Shown: positions 52,021-60,266 of the stretch, in pieces
Layout of the letters: each line of letters starts with the position of its first letter
How positions within the stretch are numbered: position 1 is the stretch's first letter
NCBI GenBank assembly: GCA_016715285.1
Contig: JADKAO010000007.1
Span: 124,001-188,000 of the forward strand
Direction of reading: 5' to 3'
DNA from: Actinomycetales bacterium
GTDB lineage: Bacteria; Actinomycetota; Actinomycetes; Actinomycetales; Dermatophilaceae
Length of the DNA stretch: 64,000 nucleotides
Program-made: the position numbers and the translations under genes
Notes under the pieces: model-generated
The model's input: the letters and a program-made list of their open reading frames with translations, nothing else
The model's database searches: none
What the model was told of the DNA's origin: nothing

Positions 52021-52781
52021 CGGGATTAAGGGGCTGGGGATCGCGCGCGCGTCTGCGTACTGGAGTGGCATCATCCCGCGTGCGGTTCGAGCAACGCGCA
52101 GCCGCGGTACGCAGCCGTCCCAAACGCATCATCGCGTGGGGAGTGGCCCTGCTCGTCCTGATGGGACTCGTCGGCTGGGTGTTCTGGATGTCGCCCGTTT
52201 TCACGGTGGACGAGGTTCGCGTCGAGGGAGGCCCTTCTGATGGTGCGACATCGGTGCTGTCGGCCGCGGGGATCACACTCGGTACCCCGCTCGCACGCGT
52301 AGACACCGCTGGCGCGTCGTCCCGAGTTCGCGATGGTGTTCCATGGGTCAAGGAGGTGGAGGTCTCCCGGCGTTGGCCACGGGATGTCCTGATCACGGTG
52401 ATTCCTCGGTCTCCTGTCCTCGGGGTGCGGGGGTCTGACGGTACGTTCACGCTCATTGACCATGCGGGAGTGTCGTTCGAGACCGCCTCCGCCTTGCCCG
52501 CCGGAGTGGTGCTGGTCACGCCGTCGACGTCGGCGCCGGCGCCCGAGGGACTGCGGGCTGTACTCGGGGTGTTGGACGCGTTACCGCCAGATCAGCGCGC
52601 CGCCGTGACAAACGTGACCATCGCCAGTGCGAGTTCAGTCAGCTTCAGCCTGGGGGAAGTCCAGGTCGTCTGGGGTGGGCCCACGGATGTCGACAAGAAG
52701 CTCCGCGTACTCGCAATCCTGCTCCCCACTCACCCGAGCGTGATCGACGTGAGCACTCCGGACACTCCGGTGACTCGCTAA
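52017..52781 (+). CDS. ftsQ: Cell division protein FtsQ (POTRA domain)
   Basis: A 254-residue bitopic membrane protein. A basic N-terminus, one membrane segment (about 38-60), then a POTRA domain with SPVFTVDEVRVEG and WVKEVEVSRRWPRDVLITVIPRSP, and a FtsQ beta domain ending at about 250. It bridges FtsL/FtsB-like proteins and FtsW/FtsI in the divisome. ATGA overlap with murC. The gene ends 229 bp before ftsZ. Confidence 0.93.
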   Translation: MTGLRGWGSRARLRTGVASSRVRFEQRAAAVRSRPKRIIAWGVALLVLMGLVGWVFWMSPVFTVDEVRVEGGPSDGATSVLSAAGITLGTPLARVDTAGASSRVRDGVPWVKEVEVSRRWPRDVLITVIPRSPVLGVRGSDGTFTLIDHAGVSFETASALPAGVVLVTPSTSAPAPEGLRAVLGVLDALPPDQRAAVTNVTIASASSVSFSLGEVQVVWGGPTDVDKKLRVLAILLPTHPSVIDVSTPDTPVTR

Positions 52782-53010
52782 GCAGAGTTCTTTGAAGTTC
52801 AACCTGAGGGTGAGCCGATCTCTGTGCAGAGCGAGAGACACGCCGCGCATGTGTTTGCCCGCCACGCAGGTGCCGCATACCGTCGGCCTGACGGCCCTCG
52901 GTCTATCACTGCACCTTGAGTGGAACTTCAGGGTTGCCGTCCAGATTGTTGATGAGTTTGACGGTCCCCTCGTCCAGCGACCGCCGCGCGCAGCAGGAAA
53001 GGCCACCATC
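52782..53010 (+). other. ftsQ-ftsZ intergenic region with inverted repeat
   Basis: A 229-bp gap, the largest inside the ftsL-yggS run. TGAAGTTC (52793-52800) and GAACTTCA (52923-52930) are perfect inverted copies about 120 bp apart, within longer partly complementary stretches. The frame is open through the region and continuous with ftsZ, but the sequence resembles no FtsZ N-terminus. It probably holds an extra ftsZ promoter or leader; no consensus -10 stands out. Confidence 0.5.
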
Positions 53011-54204
53011 GTGGGTGCTACACCGCAGAACTACCTCGCCGTCATCAAGGTCGTCGGCATCGGAGGTGGTGGCGTCAATGCCATCAACCGGATGATCGAC
53101 AAGGGCCTTAAAGGCGTGGAGTTCATCGCCATCAACACCGATGCCCAGGCCCTCCTCATGAGCGACGCCGACGTCAAGCTTGACGTCGGCCGGGAGTTGA
53201 CTCGAGGGCTTGGCGCGGGTGCCGACCCGGAGGTAGGTCGCAAGGCTGCCGAGGACCATGCCGAAGAGATCGAAGAGGTGCTCAAGGGCGCCGACATGGT
53301 CTTCGTGACAGCAGGCGAGGGTGGCGGGACGGGCACGGGTGGCGCTCCGGTTGTCGCCAAGATCGCGCGTGGGCTCGGTGCGCTCACTATTGGTGTTGTG
53401 ACGCGCCCGTTCACCTTCGAAGGTCGCCGCCGCGCCAACCAGGCCGAGACCGGCATTCATGGCCTGCGCGAAGAAGTGGACACCCTGATCGTCATCCCCA
53501 ACGACCGCCTGCTGTCGATCAGCGACCGCAATATCTCGATGATGGACGCCTTCCGGAGCGCCGACCAGGTATTGCTGTCCGGTGTCCAAGGCATCACCGA
53601 CCTCATCACCACCCCAGGTCTGATTAACCTCGACTTCGCCGACGTCAAGTCCGTGATGCAGGGCGCCGGCTCAGCGTTGATGGGCATCGGCTCGGCACGG
53701 GGCGAAGACCGCGCCGTTCAGGCCGCCGAGGCGGCGATCTCTTCGCCGCTGCTCGAGGCCTCGATTGACGGCGCGCACGGTGTGCTGCTGTCGATTTCAG
53801 GCGGCTCAGACCTTGGGCTGTTCGAGATCAACGAGGCAGCGCGTTTGGTCCAGGAGGCCGCGCACCCCGAAGCCAACATCATCTTCGGCACGGTAATCGA
53901 CGATGCCCTCGGCGACGAGGTGCGGGTCACGGTCATCGCGGCTGGTTTTGACGGCGGTCACCCAACGCCACGACCGGAAGCTATTCGCCCCGCCACCCGG
54001 CCAGCGGCCGCGAGCGGCCCCGCGTCGGCTCCCGCGCCCGTCGTGGCTCCCCTGCCGCCAAGCCAGCCGGCGGCAGCGCCGGCATACACCCCCCCACACG
54101 CGGCAGCGCCCGTCGCGCCGCCCCTATCGGTGCCGCCCCAGCAGCCTCGACCGCTTGGCAGCGACGAGGGCGACGACCTCGACGTTCCTGATTTCCTCAA
54201 GTAG
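53011..54204 (+). CDS. ftsZ: Cell division GTPase FtsZ
   Basis: A 397-residue tubulin homologue. NYLAVIKVVGIGGGGVNAINRM opens the GTPase domain, GEGGGTGTGGAPV is the tubulin signature loop, and the T7 region shows LINLDFADVKSVM with the catalytic Asp. A Pro/Ala-rich linker (about 320-380) leads to the C-terminal tail DDLDVPDFLK, the binding peptide for SepF and other partners. GTG 53011 is chosen because GGAAAGG is 9 bp upstream and the protein then begins as in other Actinobacteria (M-x-x-P-Q-N-Y). Confidence 0.97.
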   Translation: MGATPQNYLAVIKVVGIGGGGVNAINRMIDKGLKGVEFIAINTDAQALLMSDADVKLDVGRELTRGLGAGADPEVGRKAAEDHAEEIEEVLKGADMVFVTAGEGGGTGTGGAPVVAKIARGLGALTIGVVTRPFTFEGRRRANQAETGIHGLREEVDTLIVIPNDRLLSISDRNISMMDAFRSADQVLLSGVQGITDLITTPGLINLDFADVKSVMQGAGSALMGIGSARGEDRAVQAAEAAISSPLLEASIDGAHGVLLSISGGSDLGLFEINEAARLVQEAAHPEANIIFGTVIDDALGDEVRVTVIAAGFDGGHPTPRPEAIRPATRPAAASGPASAPAPVVAPLPPSQPAAAPAYTPPHAAAPVAPPLSVPPQQPRPLGSDEGDDLDVPDFLK

Positions 54205-54218
54205 GAGGCGCTCGCGGC

Positions 54219-54965
54219 ATGATCCGGTGGCACGAGGCCTCTGACGCCATCGGGTATGCCGTGACCGACCGCCTCGGCGGGGTAAGCCAGGGGCCGTACG
54301 CCGGGTGCAATCTCGGTGATCACGTGGGCGACGACCCCGTTGCCGTACGCGCCAACCGGGCAGCAGTACTCCGTGCACTCGGGCATGCCGACCTGGACCT
54401 GGTTCTGATGGACCAAGTACACGGCGCCGATGTCGCGGTTCTCGACGCTCCGCCACCACAGCCACCGCGCACAGACGCCATCGTGACCGGCCTGGCCGGG
54501 GTCGTGCTTGGGGTGGTGGTGGCCGACTGTGTGCCGATCCTGCTTTCAGATGCCGGGGCTGGAGTCATTGGGGTCATTCATGCGGGGCGCCCAGGGTTCA
54601 CTGCCGGGATTGTCGACATCACCCTCGATGCGATGGCTGGCCTCGGTGCCCGCGACATCCGAGCGGTGGTCGGGCCGAGTGTGTGCGGACGGTGCTACGA
54701 GGTGCCAGTTACCATGGTGTCCGAGGCTGCCGAGGTCGCCCCAGAGGCAACCGCCGTGAGCTGGTCGGGCACGCCGGCCATCGACGTTGCCTCGGGGGTG
54801 ATTGCGCGGATGGCCGCACGCGGAGCCTCGGTGACCTGGCTGTCCGGCTGCACCCGCGAGGATGACACGCTCTATTCCTACCGTCGCGACGGCACGACCG
54901 GGCGGTTTGCTGGCCTCATCTGGCGTGAGCACTCGGGTGCCGAGGCAGCTGGGCAGCAGCGGTGA
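54219..54965 (+). CDS. pgeF: Peptidoglycan editing factor PgeF (YfiH/laccase-domain family)
   Basis: A 248-residue protein of the Cu-oxidase_4/YfiH family. LMDQVHGADVAVLD, VVADCVPILLSD, GVIHAGRPGF with the metal His, and VVGPSVCGRCYEV are the family motifs, supplying His-Cys-His metal ligands. E. coli PgeF removes wrongly built L-Ser-containing peptidoglycan precursors, and some members act on phenols or nucleosides. It begins 14 bp after ftsZ, with a GGAGG site, and overlaps yggS by 4 bp. Confidence 0.92.
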   Translation: MIRWHEASDAIGYAVTDRLGGVSQGPYAGCNLGDHVGDDPVAVRANRAAVLRALGHADLDLVLMDQVHGADVAVLDAPPPQPPRTDAIVTGLAGVVLGVVVADCVPILLSDAGAGVIGVIHAGRPGFTAGIVDITLDAMAGLGARDIRAVVGPSVCGRCYEVPVTMVSEAAEVAPEATAVSWSGTPAIDVASGVIARMAARGASVTWLSGCTREDDTLYSYRRDGTTGRFAGLIWREHSGAEAAGQQR

Positions 54966-55681
54966 CGACACGGCATACAGAGATCGCGTCGTCCTTGCGC
55001 GCGGTCCGGGCGCGGATCGAGAGGGCCTGCCTCGACGCTGACCGATCTCCCGACGAAGTGACCCTCATCGTGGTGACGAAGTACTTCCCGGTCCGCGACG
55101 TCGTGGTGCTCATCAATGAGGGGGTGCGGGATTTCGGCGAAAACCGCGACCAGGAGGCCCGGTCGAAGTTCCAGGAAGTGCGGGCTTTGGGGCACGACAT
55201 CCGCGTCCACTTCATCGGCCAGGTGCAGACGAACAAAGCTGCATCGGTCACCGCCTACGCCGACCTCATCCACAGCGTCGACCGCCATCGTCTTATCCCG
55301 GCGCTCGCCAAGGGAGCCGATCGGGCCGGTCGTACGGTCGACTGCTTGATCCAGGTGGATCTTGATCGTCGGTCCGTGTCGGATGATCGGGGCCGTCGTG
55401 GTGGCGCCCTGCCCGGCGAGGTGCTGCCCCTTGCCGACGCGATAGCCGAATGCTCGCCACTTCGCGTCCGCGGGGTGATGACAGTCGCACCGCTCGATGA
55501 GGACCGGGACTCTGCCTTCGGACGACTCGCCGACATTGCTGATGGCCTTCGGAGTGCCTACCCCGACGCCACCTGGATCTCAGCCGGCATGAGCGGCGAT
55601 CTCGACGCTGCAATCCGTCAAGGCGCGACACACCTGCGTGTCGGGACGGCAATCCTGGGATCCCGACCTCCCCTTCGCTAA
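54962..55681 (+). CDS. yggS: YggS family pyridoxal phosphate homeostasis protein
   Basis: A 239-residue PLP-binding protein of the alanine-racemase-like fold III family. The PLP lysine lies in VTKYFPV near residue 38; GENRDQEARSKF, VHFIGQVQTNK, and MSGDLDAAIRQGATHLRVGTAIL are family marks. A loop after VDLDRRSVSDDRG is Arg/Asp-rich and longer than in E. coli YggS. The protein controls the free PLP pool rather than a reaction. GTGA overlap with pgeF; the pgeF-yggS-sepF order is conserved in Gram-positives. Confidence 0.93.
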   Translation: MTTRHTEIASSLRAVRARIERACLDADRSPDEVTLIVVTKYFPVRDVVVLINEGVRDFGENRDQEARSKFQEVRALGHDIRVHFIGQVQTNKAASVTAYADLIHSVDRHRLIPALAKGADRAGRTVDCLIQVDLDRRSVSDDRGRRGGALPGEVLPLADAIAECSPLRVRGVMTVAPLDEDRDSAFGRLADIADGLRSAYPDATWISAGMSGDLDAAIRQGATHLRVGTAILGSRPPLR

Positions 55682-55691
55682 CGTCAAATCA

Positions 55692-55707
55692 CGTCCGGCG
55701 ACGGACG
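55692..55707 (+). other. Small hairpin between yggS and sepF
   Basis: CGTCCG-GCGA-CGGACG forms a 6-bp stem closed by a GNRA-type tetraloop, 11 bp after the yggS stop. No U-tract follows. The 111-bp gap probably also contains the sepF ribosome site (AGGGG about 8 bp before its ATG). Confidence 0.4.
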
Positions 55708-55792
55708 CATTCTCGGCACGTGCCTTCTGGGTGCGCGAGAAACCGAACGTGAATCGACCTGTCCGACGTGGACATGACTGAGGGGTGCCACC

Positions 55793-56266
55793 ATGGCCGG
55801 AGCATTGCGTAAGACGATGGTGTACCTCGGGCTTGCCGAGGAAGACGGTCGCTACGACGGTTACGACGGCTATGACGAGGCCACAGACGAGCGCGAGTAT
55901 GCCGCGGAGCACAGTGCCCCGGTGACCCAGCTGCCGACGCGGCCCACCGCAGTGGCCAGCGTCGTACGCGAACCTCAGGTTGGCACGCTCAACCGCATCA
56001 CGACGATCCACCCGCGCACGTACAACGATGCCAAAGCCATTGGTGAGGCCTTCCGCGACGGGACCCCAGTCATCATGAACCTCACCGATATGGACGACTC
56101 GGACGCCAAGCGCCTCGTGGACTTCGGAGCTGGTCTGGTGTTCGGCCTGAGCGGCACCATCGAGCGGGTGACCAACAAGGTCTTCCTGCTGTCGCCTGCT
56201 CATGTCGAGGTTGCGGCCGACGACGCTGCGCCGCGTGCCCCGCGCGGCCCGTTCAACCAAAGCTGA
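55793..56266 (+). CDS. sepF: Cell division protein SepF
   Basis: A 157-residue membrane-binding FtsZ anchor. The N-terminal amphipathic start MAGALRKTMVYLGLAEEDG matches actinobacterial SepF, a Tyr/Asp-rich linker follows (about 20-45), and the C-terminal SepF core has RTYNDAKAIGEAFRDG, NLTDMDDSDAKRLVDFGAGLVFGL and NKVFLLSPAHVEV. In Actinobacteria, which lack FtsA, SepF tethers FtsZ through its C-terminal tail. The ftsZ gene lies 1.6 kb upstream. Confidence 0.95.
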   Translation: MAGALRKTMVYLGLAEEDGRYDGYDGYDEATDEREYAAEHSAPVTQLPTRPTAVASVVREPQVGTLNRITTIHPRTYNDAKAIGEAFRDGTPVIMNLTDMDDSDAKRLVDFGAGLVFGLSGTIERVTNKVFLLSPAHVEVAADDAAPRAPRGPFNQS

Positions 56267-56306
56267 CGGTTAGGCTGAATACCGCGTTGTCAGAGACACT
56301 TGGGTC

Positions 56307-56585
56307 ATGAGGGGTCTGTGGCAGGTCATCACGTCGTTGCTATTTGTCTTCTTCTTGTTCCTTGTCGGCAGGTTCATTCTTGACTGGGTGAAGGTCTTCG
56401 CGCGGCAGTGGCGTCCGAGGGGAGTTCTGTTGGTGGTGGCCGAAGCGATCTACACCGTGACTGACCCCCCGCTTCGCTTCACGCGCAAAATCGTGCCAAC
56501 GCTCAATCTCGGCGGGCTGCGTCTTGACCTGGCGTTCCTCGTCCTTTTCCTCGTCACGACGACCCTGATGGGGATCCGCTTCTAG
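56307..56585 (+). CDS. YggT family membrane protein
   Basis: A 92-residue protein with two membrane segments (about 8-28 and 70-90). The linking stretch AIYTVTDPPLRFTRKIVPTLNLGGLRLDLAF is the YggT signature (T-D-P-x-L-x-x-x-R-x-x-x-P). The family is usually found between sepF and divIVA in Gram-positives, as here; its role in division or envelope stress is not established. It starts 40 bp after sepF. Confidence 0.9.
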   Translation: MRGLWQVITSLLFVFFLFLVGRFILDWVKVFARQWRPRGVLLVVAEAIYTVTDPPLRFTRKIVPTLNLGGLRLDLAFLVLFLVTTTLMGIRF

Positions 56586-56677
56586 CTGACTGACGTGTCA
56601 TTGGGCGCGCTGGTTAGGCGGCTCGGTGGCGATTCGGTAACGTTGACCTGTCCATTCACGCGATCTTGAGGTGACCC

Positions 56678-57988
56678 ATGGCGCTCACGCCCGAACAAGT
56701 CCTCAACAAGCACTTCCAAACGACGCAGTTCCGCAAGGGCTACGACGAGCGGGACGTTGACGACTTCCTTGACGAAATCGTGGCTGAGATGAAGTCCCTC
56801 ATCGCCCAGCGCGATGACTTCAAGCAGCAGCTCAACGACTGCCGCGCTGGCCGCGGGGTCGGCCCGGTGCGGGATTCTGGCCCGCGCGACGCTGCGTCTG
56901 CAGCCGCAGCCCCGGTCGACCACGCCGCGATCGCCGAAGCCCAGTCACGGCTGCAAGGCGTCCAGAACGAGATCGCCGCGGCCCAGGCCAAACTGGAGCA
57001 ACTCCAGCGTTCGGTCCATGAGGCTGAAGGTGAGCACGCACGTCTCGCCGAAGCCGCGGACGCGGCCAAGGCCGAACACGCTCGGGCCACGGACCATCTC
57101 GCGGGCGCGCGCGCCGAACTGTCCAGCGTGCAGGGTCAACTCACGTCAGCGCGTGACGAGGCTGGCTCTGCAGCCGCTGCACGCGATCACGCCGCAGCGC
57201 AGGGTGTCGACCGAGCCGCTTTCGACGAGGTTGTGAGCCGCGCCGAAGCGGCTGAAGCCCGAGCCACGGAGGCCGAAGCCCGGCTCCGCGACGCGCAGGA
57301 GCAGTTGGCTGCTGCCGAGGCACGCGCCCAGCAGACGGCCGCCGAGCTGGCAGCCGCCCATGACCGCGCCCAGCGGGCCGAAGAACGCCTTGCCGCGGCT
57401 CCAGAACCAGCGGGCCCGTCCACGGGTGCCATGGCGGCCGTGGCAGGTGGCGGCGTTGGCAGCGCGGCTGGGCTCATTGAGTTGGCTCAGCGTCTGCACG
57501 ACGAGCACGTGGCTGCTGGCGAAAGCAAGCGGGCAGCGCTCATCAGCGAGGCCGAGGCTCGCCACTCCGAACTGCTCACGACGGGCCAGAGCCGCTACGA
57601 CGAGCTCCTGTCGACTGGTCAAGCCAAGTTCGACGAACTCGTGGGCACCGGCGAAAGCCGTCACCACGAGCTGATCACCACGGCTCAGACTCGCCACGAC
57701 GAGCTCGTCGGCACGGCGCAGCGCCAGCATGACGAGATGCTCGCCGAAGCTGCCAACCTCAAGGAACAGATGATCACCGAGGCGCGCGAGCGTGCCACCG
57801 GGATGGTCGCTGAGGCACAGCAGAAGAAGGCAACGGTCTTGGAGGAGCTCGACTCGCAGCGTCAGCTCATCGAGCGCAAGATCAGCGAATTGCGCGGCTT
57901 CGAGAGCACCTACCGCGCGCAGTTGCGCGAGTACCTCGAGGGCAAGCTCAACGAGTTGGCAGCCACGGGTGCCGACTCGCCGGAATAG
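56678..57988 (+). CDS. DivIVA/Wag31-like polar growth protein with long coiled coil
   Basis: A 436-residue protein. The N-terminal DivIVA domain (MALTPEQVLNKHF, then FRKGYDERDVDDFLDEIVAEM) binds curved membrane. A very Ala/Glu/Gln-rich coiled coil (about 90-240) follows, then a Gly-rich break (about 245-270), and five 11-residue repeats (299-353), and a last coiled coil with EELDSQRQLIERKISELRGFE. Wag31 proteins recruit the peptidoglycan machinery at the cell pole. This protein is longer than the M. tuberculosis protein (about 260 residues), the extra being coiled coil and repeats. It starts 92 bp after the YggT gene. Confidence 0.92.
   Translation: MALTPEQVLNKHFQTTQFRKGYDERDVDDFLDEIVAEMKSLIAQRDDFKQQLNDCRAGRGVGPVRDSGPRDAASAAAAPVDHAAIAEAQSRLQGVQNEIAAAQAKLEQLQRSVHEAEGEHARLAEAADAAKAEHARATDHLAGARAELSSVQGQLTSARDEAGSAAAARDHAAAQGVDRAAFDEVVSRAEAAEARATEAEARLRDAQEQLAAAEARAQQTAAELAAAHDRAQRAEERLAAAPEPAGPSTGAMAAVAGGGVGSAAGLIELAQRLHDEHVAAGESKRAALISEAEARHSELLTTGQSRYDELLSTGQAKFDELVGTGESRHHELITTAQTRHDELVGTAQRQHDEMLAEAANLKEQMITEARERATGMVAEAQQKKATVLEELDSQRQLIERKISELRGFESTYRAQLREYLEGKLNELAATGADSPE
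57572..57736 (+). repeat. Five 11-residue (33-bp) repeats in the DivIVA-like protein
   Basis: The units are LLTTGQSRYDE, LLSTGQAKFDE, LVGTGESRHHE, LITTAQTRHDE and LVGTAQRQHDE, directly head to tail and in frame. The pattern is L-(L/V/I)-x-T-(G/A)-(Q/E)-x-(R/K)-(Y/F/H)-(D/H)-E. An 11-residue (hendecad) period is typical of right-handed coiled coils. The DNA copies have diverged at third positions. Confidence 0.9.
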
Positions 57989-58005
57989 TTCGTCCAGCAC
58001 GAGGA

Positions 58006-58032
58006 GGGCTCAGGCTAGTTGCCTGGGCCCTT
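58006..58032 (+). terminator. Probable terminator after the DivIVA-like gene
   Basis: GGGCTCAGGC, then TAGTT, then GCCTGGGCCC forms a 10-pair stem (one G-T pair) 18 bp after the stop, followed by TT only. It would close the division-cell wall transcript before the DksA-like gene. Confidence 0.7.
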
Positions 58033-58181
58033 CCGGCATGCTCCGCCCAGATGGAACTGAGGTCACCGTCCCATAACGTCCAGCACCATCTATGGGTATG
58101 CCGTACCACCAGCCCCCCGCTTGCCCTATCCTCAGCCGCGTTCGGCATTGTGGGTCACTTTCCGAAGGGGCAAGGCACCGC

Positions 58182-58691
58182 ATGGCTTCCAAAGCTGGGT
58201 CAAAGGCGAGCTCGGGACAAGGTGCTGCCGCGAAGAAGGGCGGCACCAAGAAGCCCAAAGGCAAACAGTCCGGCAAGGGAAAAGGTGCCCAGGCGGCGCC
58301 CCTCTTCCCCGTCCGGGAAGACGAAAAGCCTTGGACCACAGCGGAAATCGAAGAACTTCGGCAGGAGCTCGAGAACGATGTCAGGCGTGCGTTGAATGAC
58401 CTGAAGACGGCTGAGGAAGACCTCCAAGGCCTGATCTGGGACGCCGGCGATGGCTCCGGGGATGACCAGGCAGACGCAGGTGCCAAGACCTACGAACGCG
58501 AGCAAGAACTGTCGTTGGCCAATATTTCGCGCGACAAGCTCGAGCAGGTCCGCCATGCCCTGGATCGGCTCGCCGACGGCACCTACGGTGTGTGTGAAAT
58601 CTGCGGACAGGCGATCGGCAAGTTTCGACTTCAAGCGGCTCCGCGTGCGACGCTATGCCGGTCATGCAAAGAGAAGACCGAGCGCGGCTAA
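58182..58691 (+). CDS. DksA/TraR-type zinc finger protein
   Basis: A 169-residue protein. A Lys/Gly/Ala-rich N-terminus (1-45) is followed by a coiled-coil region (about 60-120) and a C4 zinc finger of the DksA/TraR type, C-E-I-C near residue 145 and C-R-S-C near 162. LADGTYGVCEICGQAIGKFRL is the family signature. DksA relatives act in the RNA polymerase secondary channel; in Actinobacteria the role is not well defined. ATG 58182 has an AAGGGG site about 11 bp upstream. The stop lies inside lspA. Confidence 0.87.
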   Translation: MASKAGSKASSGQGAAAKKGGTKKPKGKQSGKGKGAQAAPLFPVREDEKPWTTAEIEELRQELENDVRRALNDLKTAEEDLQGLIWDAGDGSGDDQADAGAKTYEREQELSLANISRDKLEQVRHALDRLADGTYGVCEICGQAIGKFRLQAAPRATLCRSCKEKTERG

Positions 58692-59284
58692 GCGCCACTC
58701 CCCGTTCACCGGCCCCTGTCCCCCCGGGTCGCCTCCCGCGCCTCACTATCGTGTTGGCGCTCGTCGCGTATGCCGTGGATCAAGGCAGCAAAGCCTGGGC
58801 GCTGAGCGCGCTTGCCGGGGAGGCTCCGCGTGACGTCGTTGGCTCGTTCCTGAGGCTCTCGCTGATCCGCAACCCTGGTGCGGCCTTTTCGATGGGCACG
58901 GGCGCCACGTGGGTCTTGACGCTGCTCGCCGTCGCCATTGTCGTCATCGTCATCCGCACAGCTCGCCGGCTCGGCAGCCAGCGTTGGGCGATCGCGCTGG
59001 GGTTGCTGCTTGGTGGCGCCCTGGGCAATCTCACCGACCGGCTGGTTCGAGAACCAGGCATTGGGCAAGGCCATGTCATCGACTTCATCGACTACAACGG
59101 GTGGTTCATCGGCAATGTCGCCGATGTCGCCATCGTGGGCGCCGCTGCGGTCATTGGTTGGCTTGCCCTGACCGGGGTCGGTATCGACGGCAGCCATGAC
59201 TCTGCGCGTACGGCAACCGATGCTCACGGCGCTGACGCGTCCGGCAGCCCCACCCAGCAACCCGGCATACCCAGCCATGACTGA
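58655..59284 (+). CDS. lspA: Lipoprotein signal peptidase LspA
   Basis: A 209-residue type II signal peptidase with four membrane segments. The conserved blocks are YAVDQGSKAWAL, LIRNPGAAFSMG, LGGALGNLTDRLV (catalytic Asp) and GNVADVAIVGA (second catalytic Asp). A hydrophilic C-terminal tail of about 35 residues is typical of Actinobacteria. The start is taken at ATG 58655, so it overlaps the DksA-like gene by 37 bp in another frame; ATG 58664 is an alternative. It overlaps the pseudouridine synthase by 8 bp. Confidence 0.93.
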   Translation: MPVMQREDRARLSATPRSPAPVPPGRLPRLTIVLALVAYAVDQGSKAWALSALAGEAPRDVVGSFLRLSLIRNPGAAFSMGTGATWVLTLLAVAIVVIVIRTARRLGSQRWAIALGLLLGGALGNLTDRLVREPGIGQGHVIDFIDYNGWFIGNVADVAIVGAAAVIGWLALTGVGIDGSHDSARTATDAHGADASGSPTQQPGIPSHD

Positions 59285-60212
59285 CGACCGCACGCTGTTC
59301 GTGCCGGACGGGCTCGATGGCGAACGCGTTGATGCGGCGCTCGCGCGGCTGTTCGGCCTCTCTCGCACCAAAGCCGCGGACTTGGTCGACGCAGGTGCAG
59401 TGACGCTCGATGGGCGCACCGTCCCGAAGTCGGAACGGCTGCGGGCAGGGGCCATGCTCGACGTTCGGTTGCCCGCGCTGCAGATTGGCCCCGAGATTCC
59501 TGTTGTCGCCGAACCGGTACCGGGAATGTCGATCGTCTACGACGACGACGACATCGTCGTCGTCGACAAGCCTGTCGGCGTGGCCGCTCACCCGAGCGTG
59601 GGGTGGGCTGGGCCCAACGTGGTTTCTGGACTCGCTGCGGCGGGATATCGGATCTCGACCTCCGGGGCGAGCGAGCGCCAAGGCATTGTGAGCCGCCTCG
59701 ATGTCGGCACCTCGGGACTCATGGTGGTGGCCAAGAGCGAGACGGCATACAGCAGACTCAAGAATGCCTTCAAGACCCGGACTGTCGACAAGACCTACCA
59801 CGCGCTGGTCCAGGGCCTGCCCGATCCCATGGTGGGCACCATCGACGCGCCCATCAAGCGGCATCCCGGTCATGATTTCAAGTTTGCGGTGATGGACGGC
59901 GGCAAGCACGCGGTGACGCATTACGAGGTCCTGGAGGTGTTCCGAGCCGCGTCACTGCTGGAAATCCACCTCGAAACCGGACGCACGCATCAGATTAGGG
60001 TGCACATGGCCGCGCTGCGACACCCGTGCTGCGGTGACCCGCTCTACGGCGGCGACCCGAAGCTCGCAGCCAGACTCGGCCTGGATCGGCAGTGGTTGCA
60101 CGCCGTGGGCCTTGGCTTCGAGCACCCGGGTTCCGGAGAATGGGTCACCTTCACCAGCACCTATCCAGCGGATCTCGAGCACGCACTCGACGTTCTCGCG
60201 TTCGGAAGCTAA
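59277..60212 (+). CDS. RluD-like 23S rRNA pseudouridine synthase
   Basis: A 311-residue RluA/RluD-family enzyme. An S4 domain (about 15-75, with LARLFGLSRTKAADLVDAG) is followed by the catalytic domain. The catalytic Asp lies in SRLDVGTSGLMVVAK, and ETGRTHQIRVHMAAL is the second family block; VDKPVGVAAHPS is the third. RluD modifies helix 69 of 23S rRNA; the exact site here is assumed. ATG 59277 overlaps the lspA end by 8 bp and is preferred to an upstream in-frame codon. Confidence 0.93.
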   Translation: MTDDRTLFVPDGLDGERVDAALARLFGLSRTKAADLVDAGAVTLDGRTVPKSERLRAGAMLDVRLPALQIGPEIPVVAEPVPGMSIVYDDDDIVVVDKPVGVAAHPSVGWAGPNVVSGLAAAGYRISTSGASERQGIVSRLDVGTSGLMVVAKSETAYSRLKNAFKTRTVDKTYHALVQGLPDPMVGTIDAPIKRHPGHDFKFAVMDGGKHAVTHYEVLEVFRAASLLEIHLETGRTHQIRVHMAALRHPCCGDPLYGGDPKLAARLGLDRQWLHAVGLGFEHPGSGEWVTFTSTYPADLEHALDVLAFGS

Positions 60213-60266
60213 CGCTCGCGAGTGTCTGCCCGAGGGTGTCACCGGGGCGGCATACACTCGCAGGCG

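Noticed and set aside
52792..53010. 73-codon N-terminal extension of FtsZ
   Set aside because: The sequence before GTG 53011 does not resemble FtsZ, and a good ribosome site precedes 53011.
59540..59575. GAC/GTC inverted repeat in the rluD-like gene
   Set aside because: It encodes the conserved Asp-Asp-x-x-V-V-V-D-K-P block of the family; codon choice explains the symmetry.
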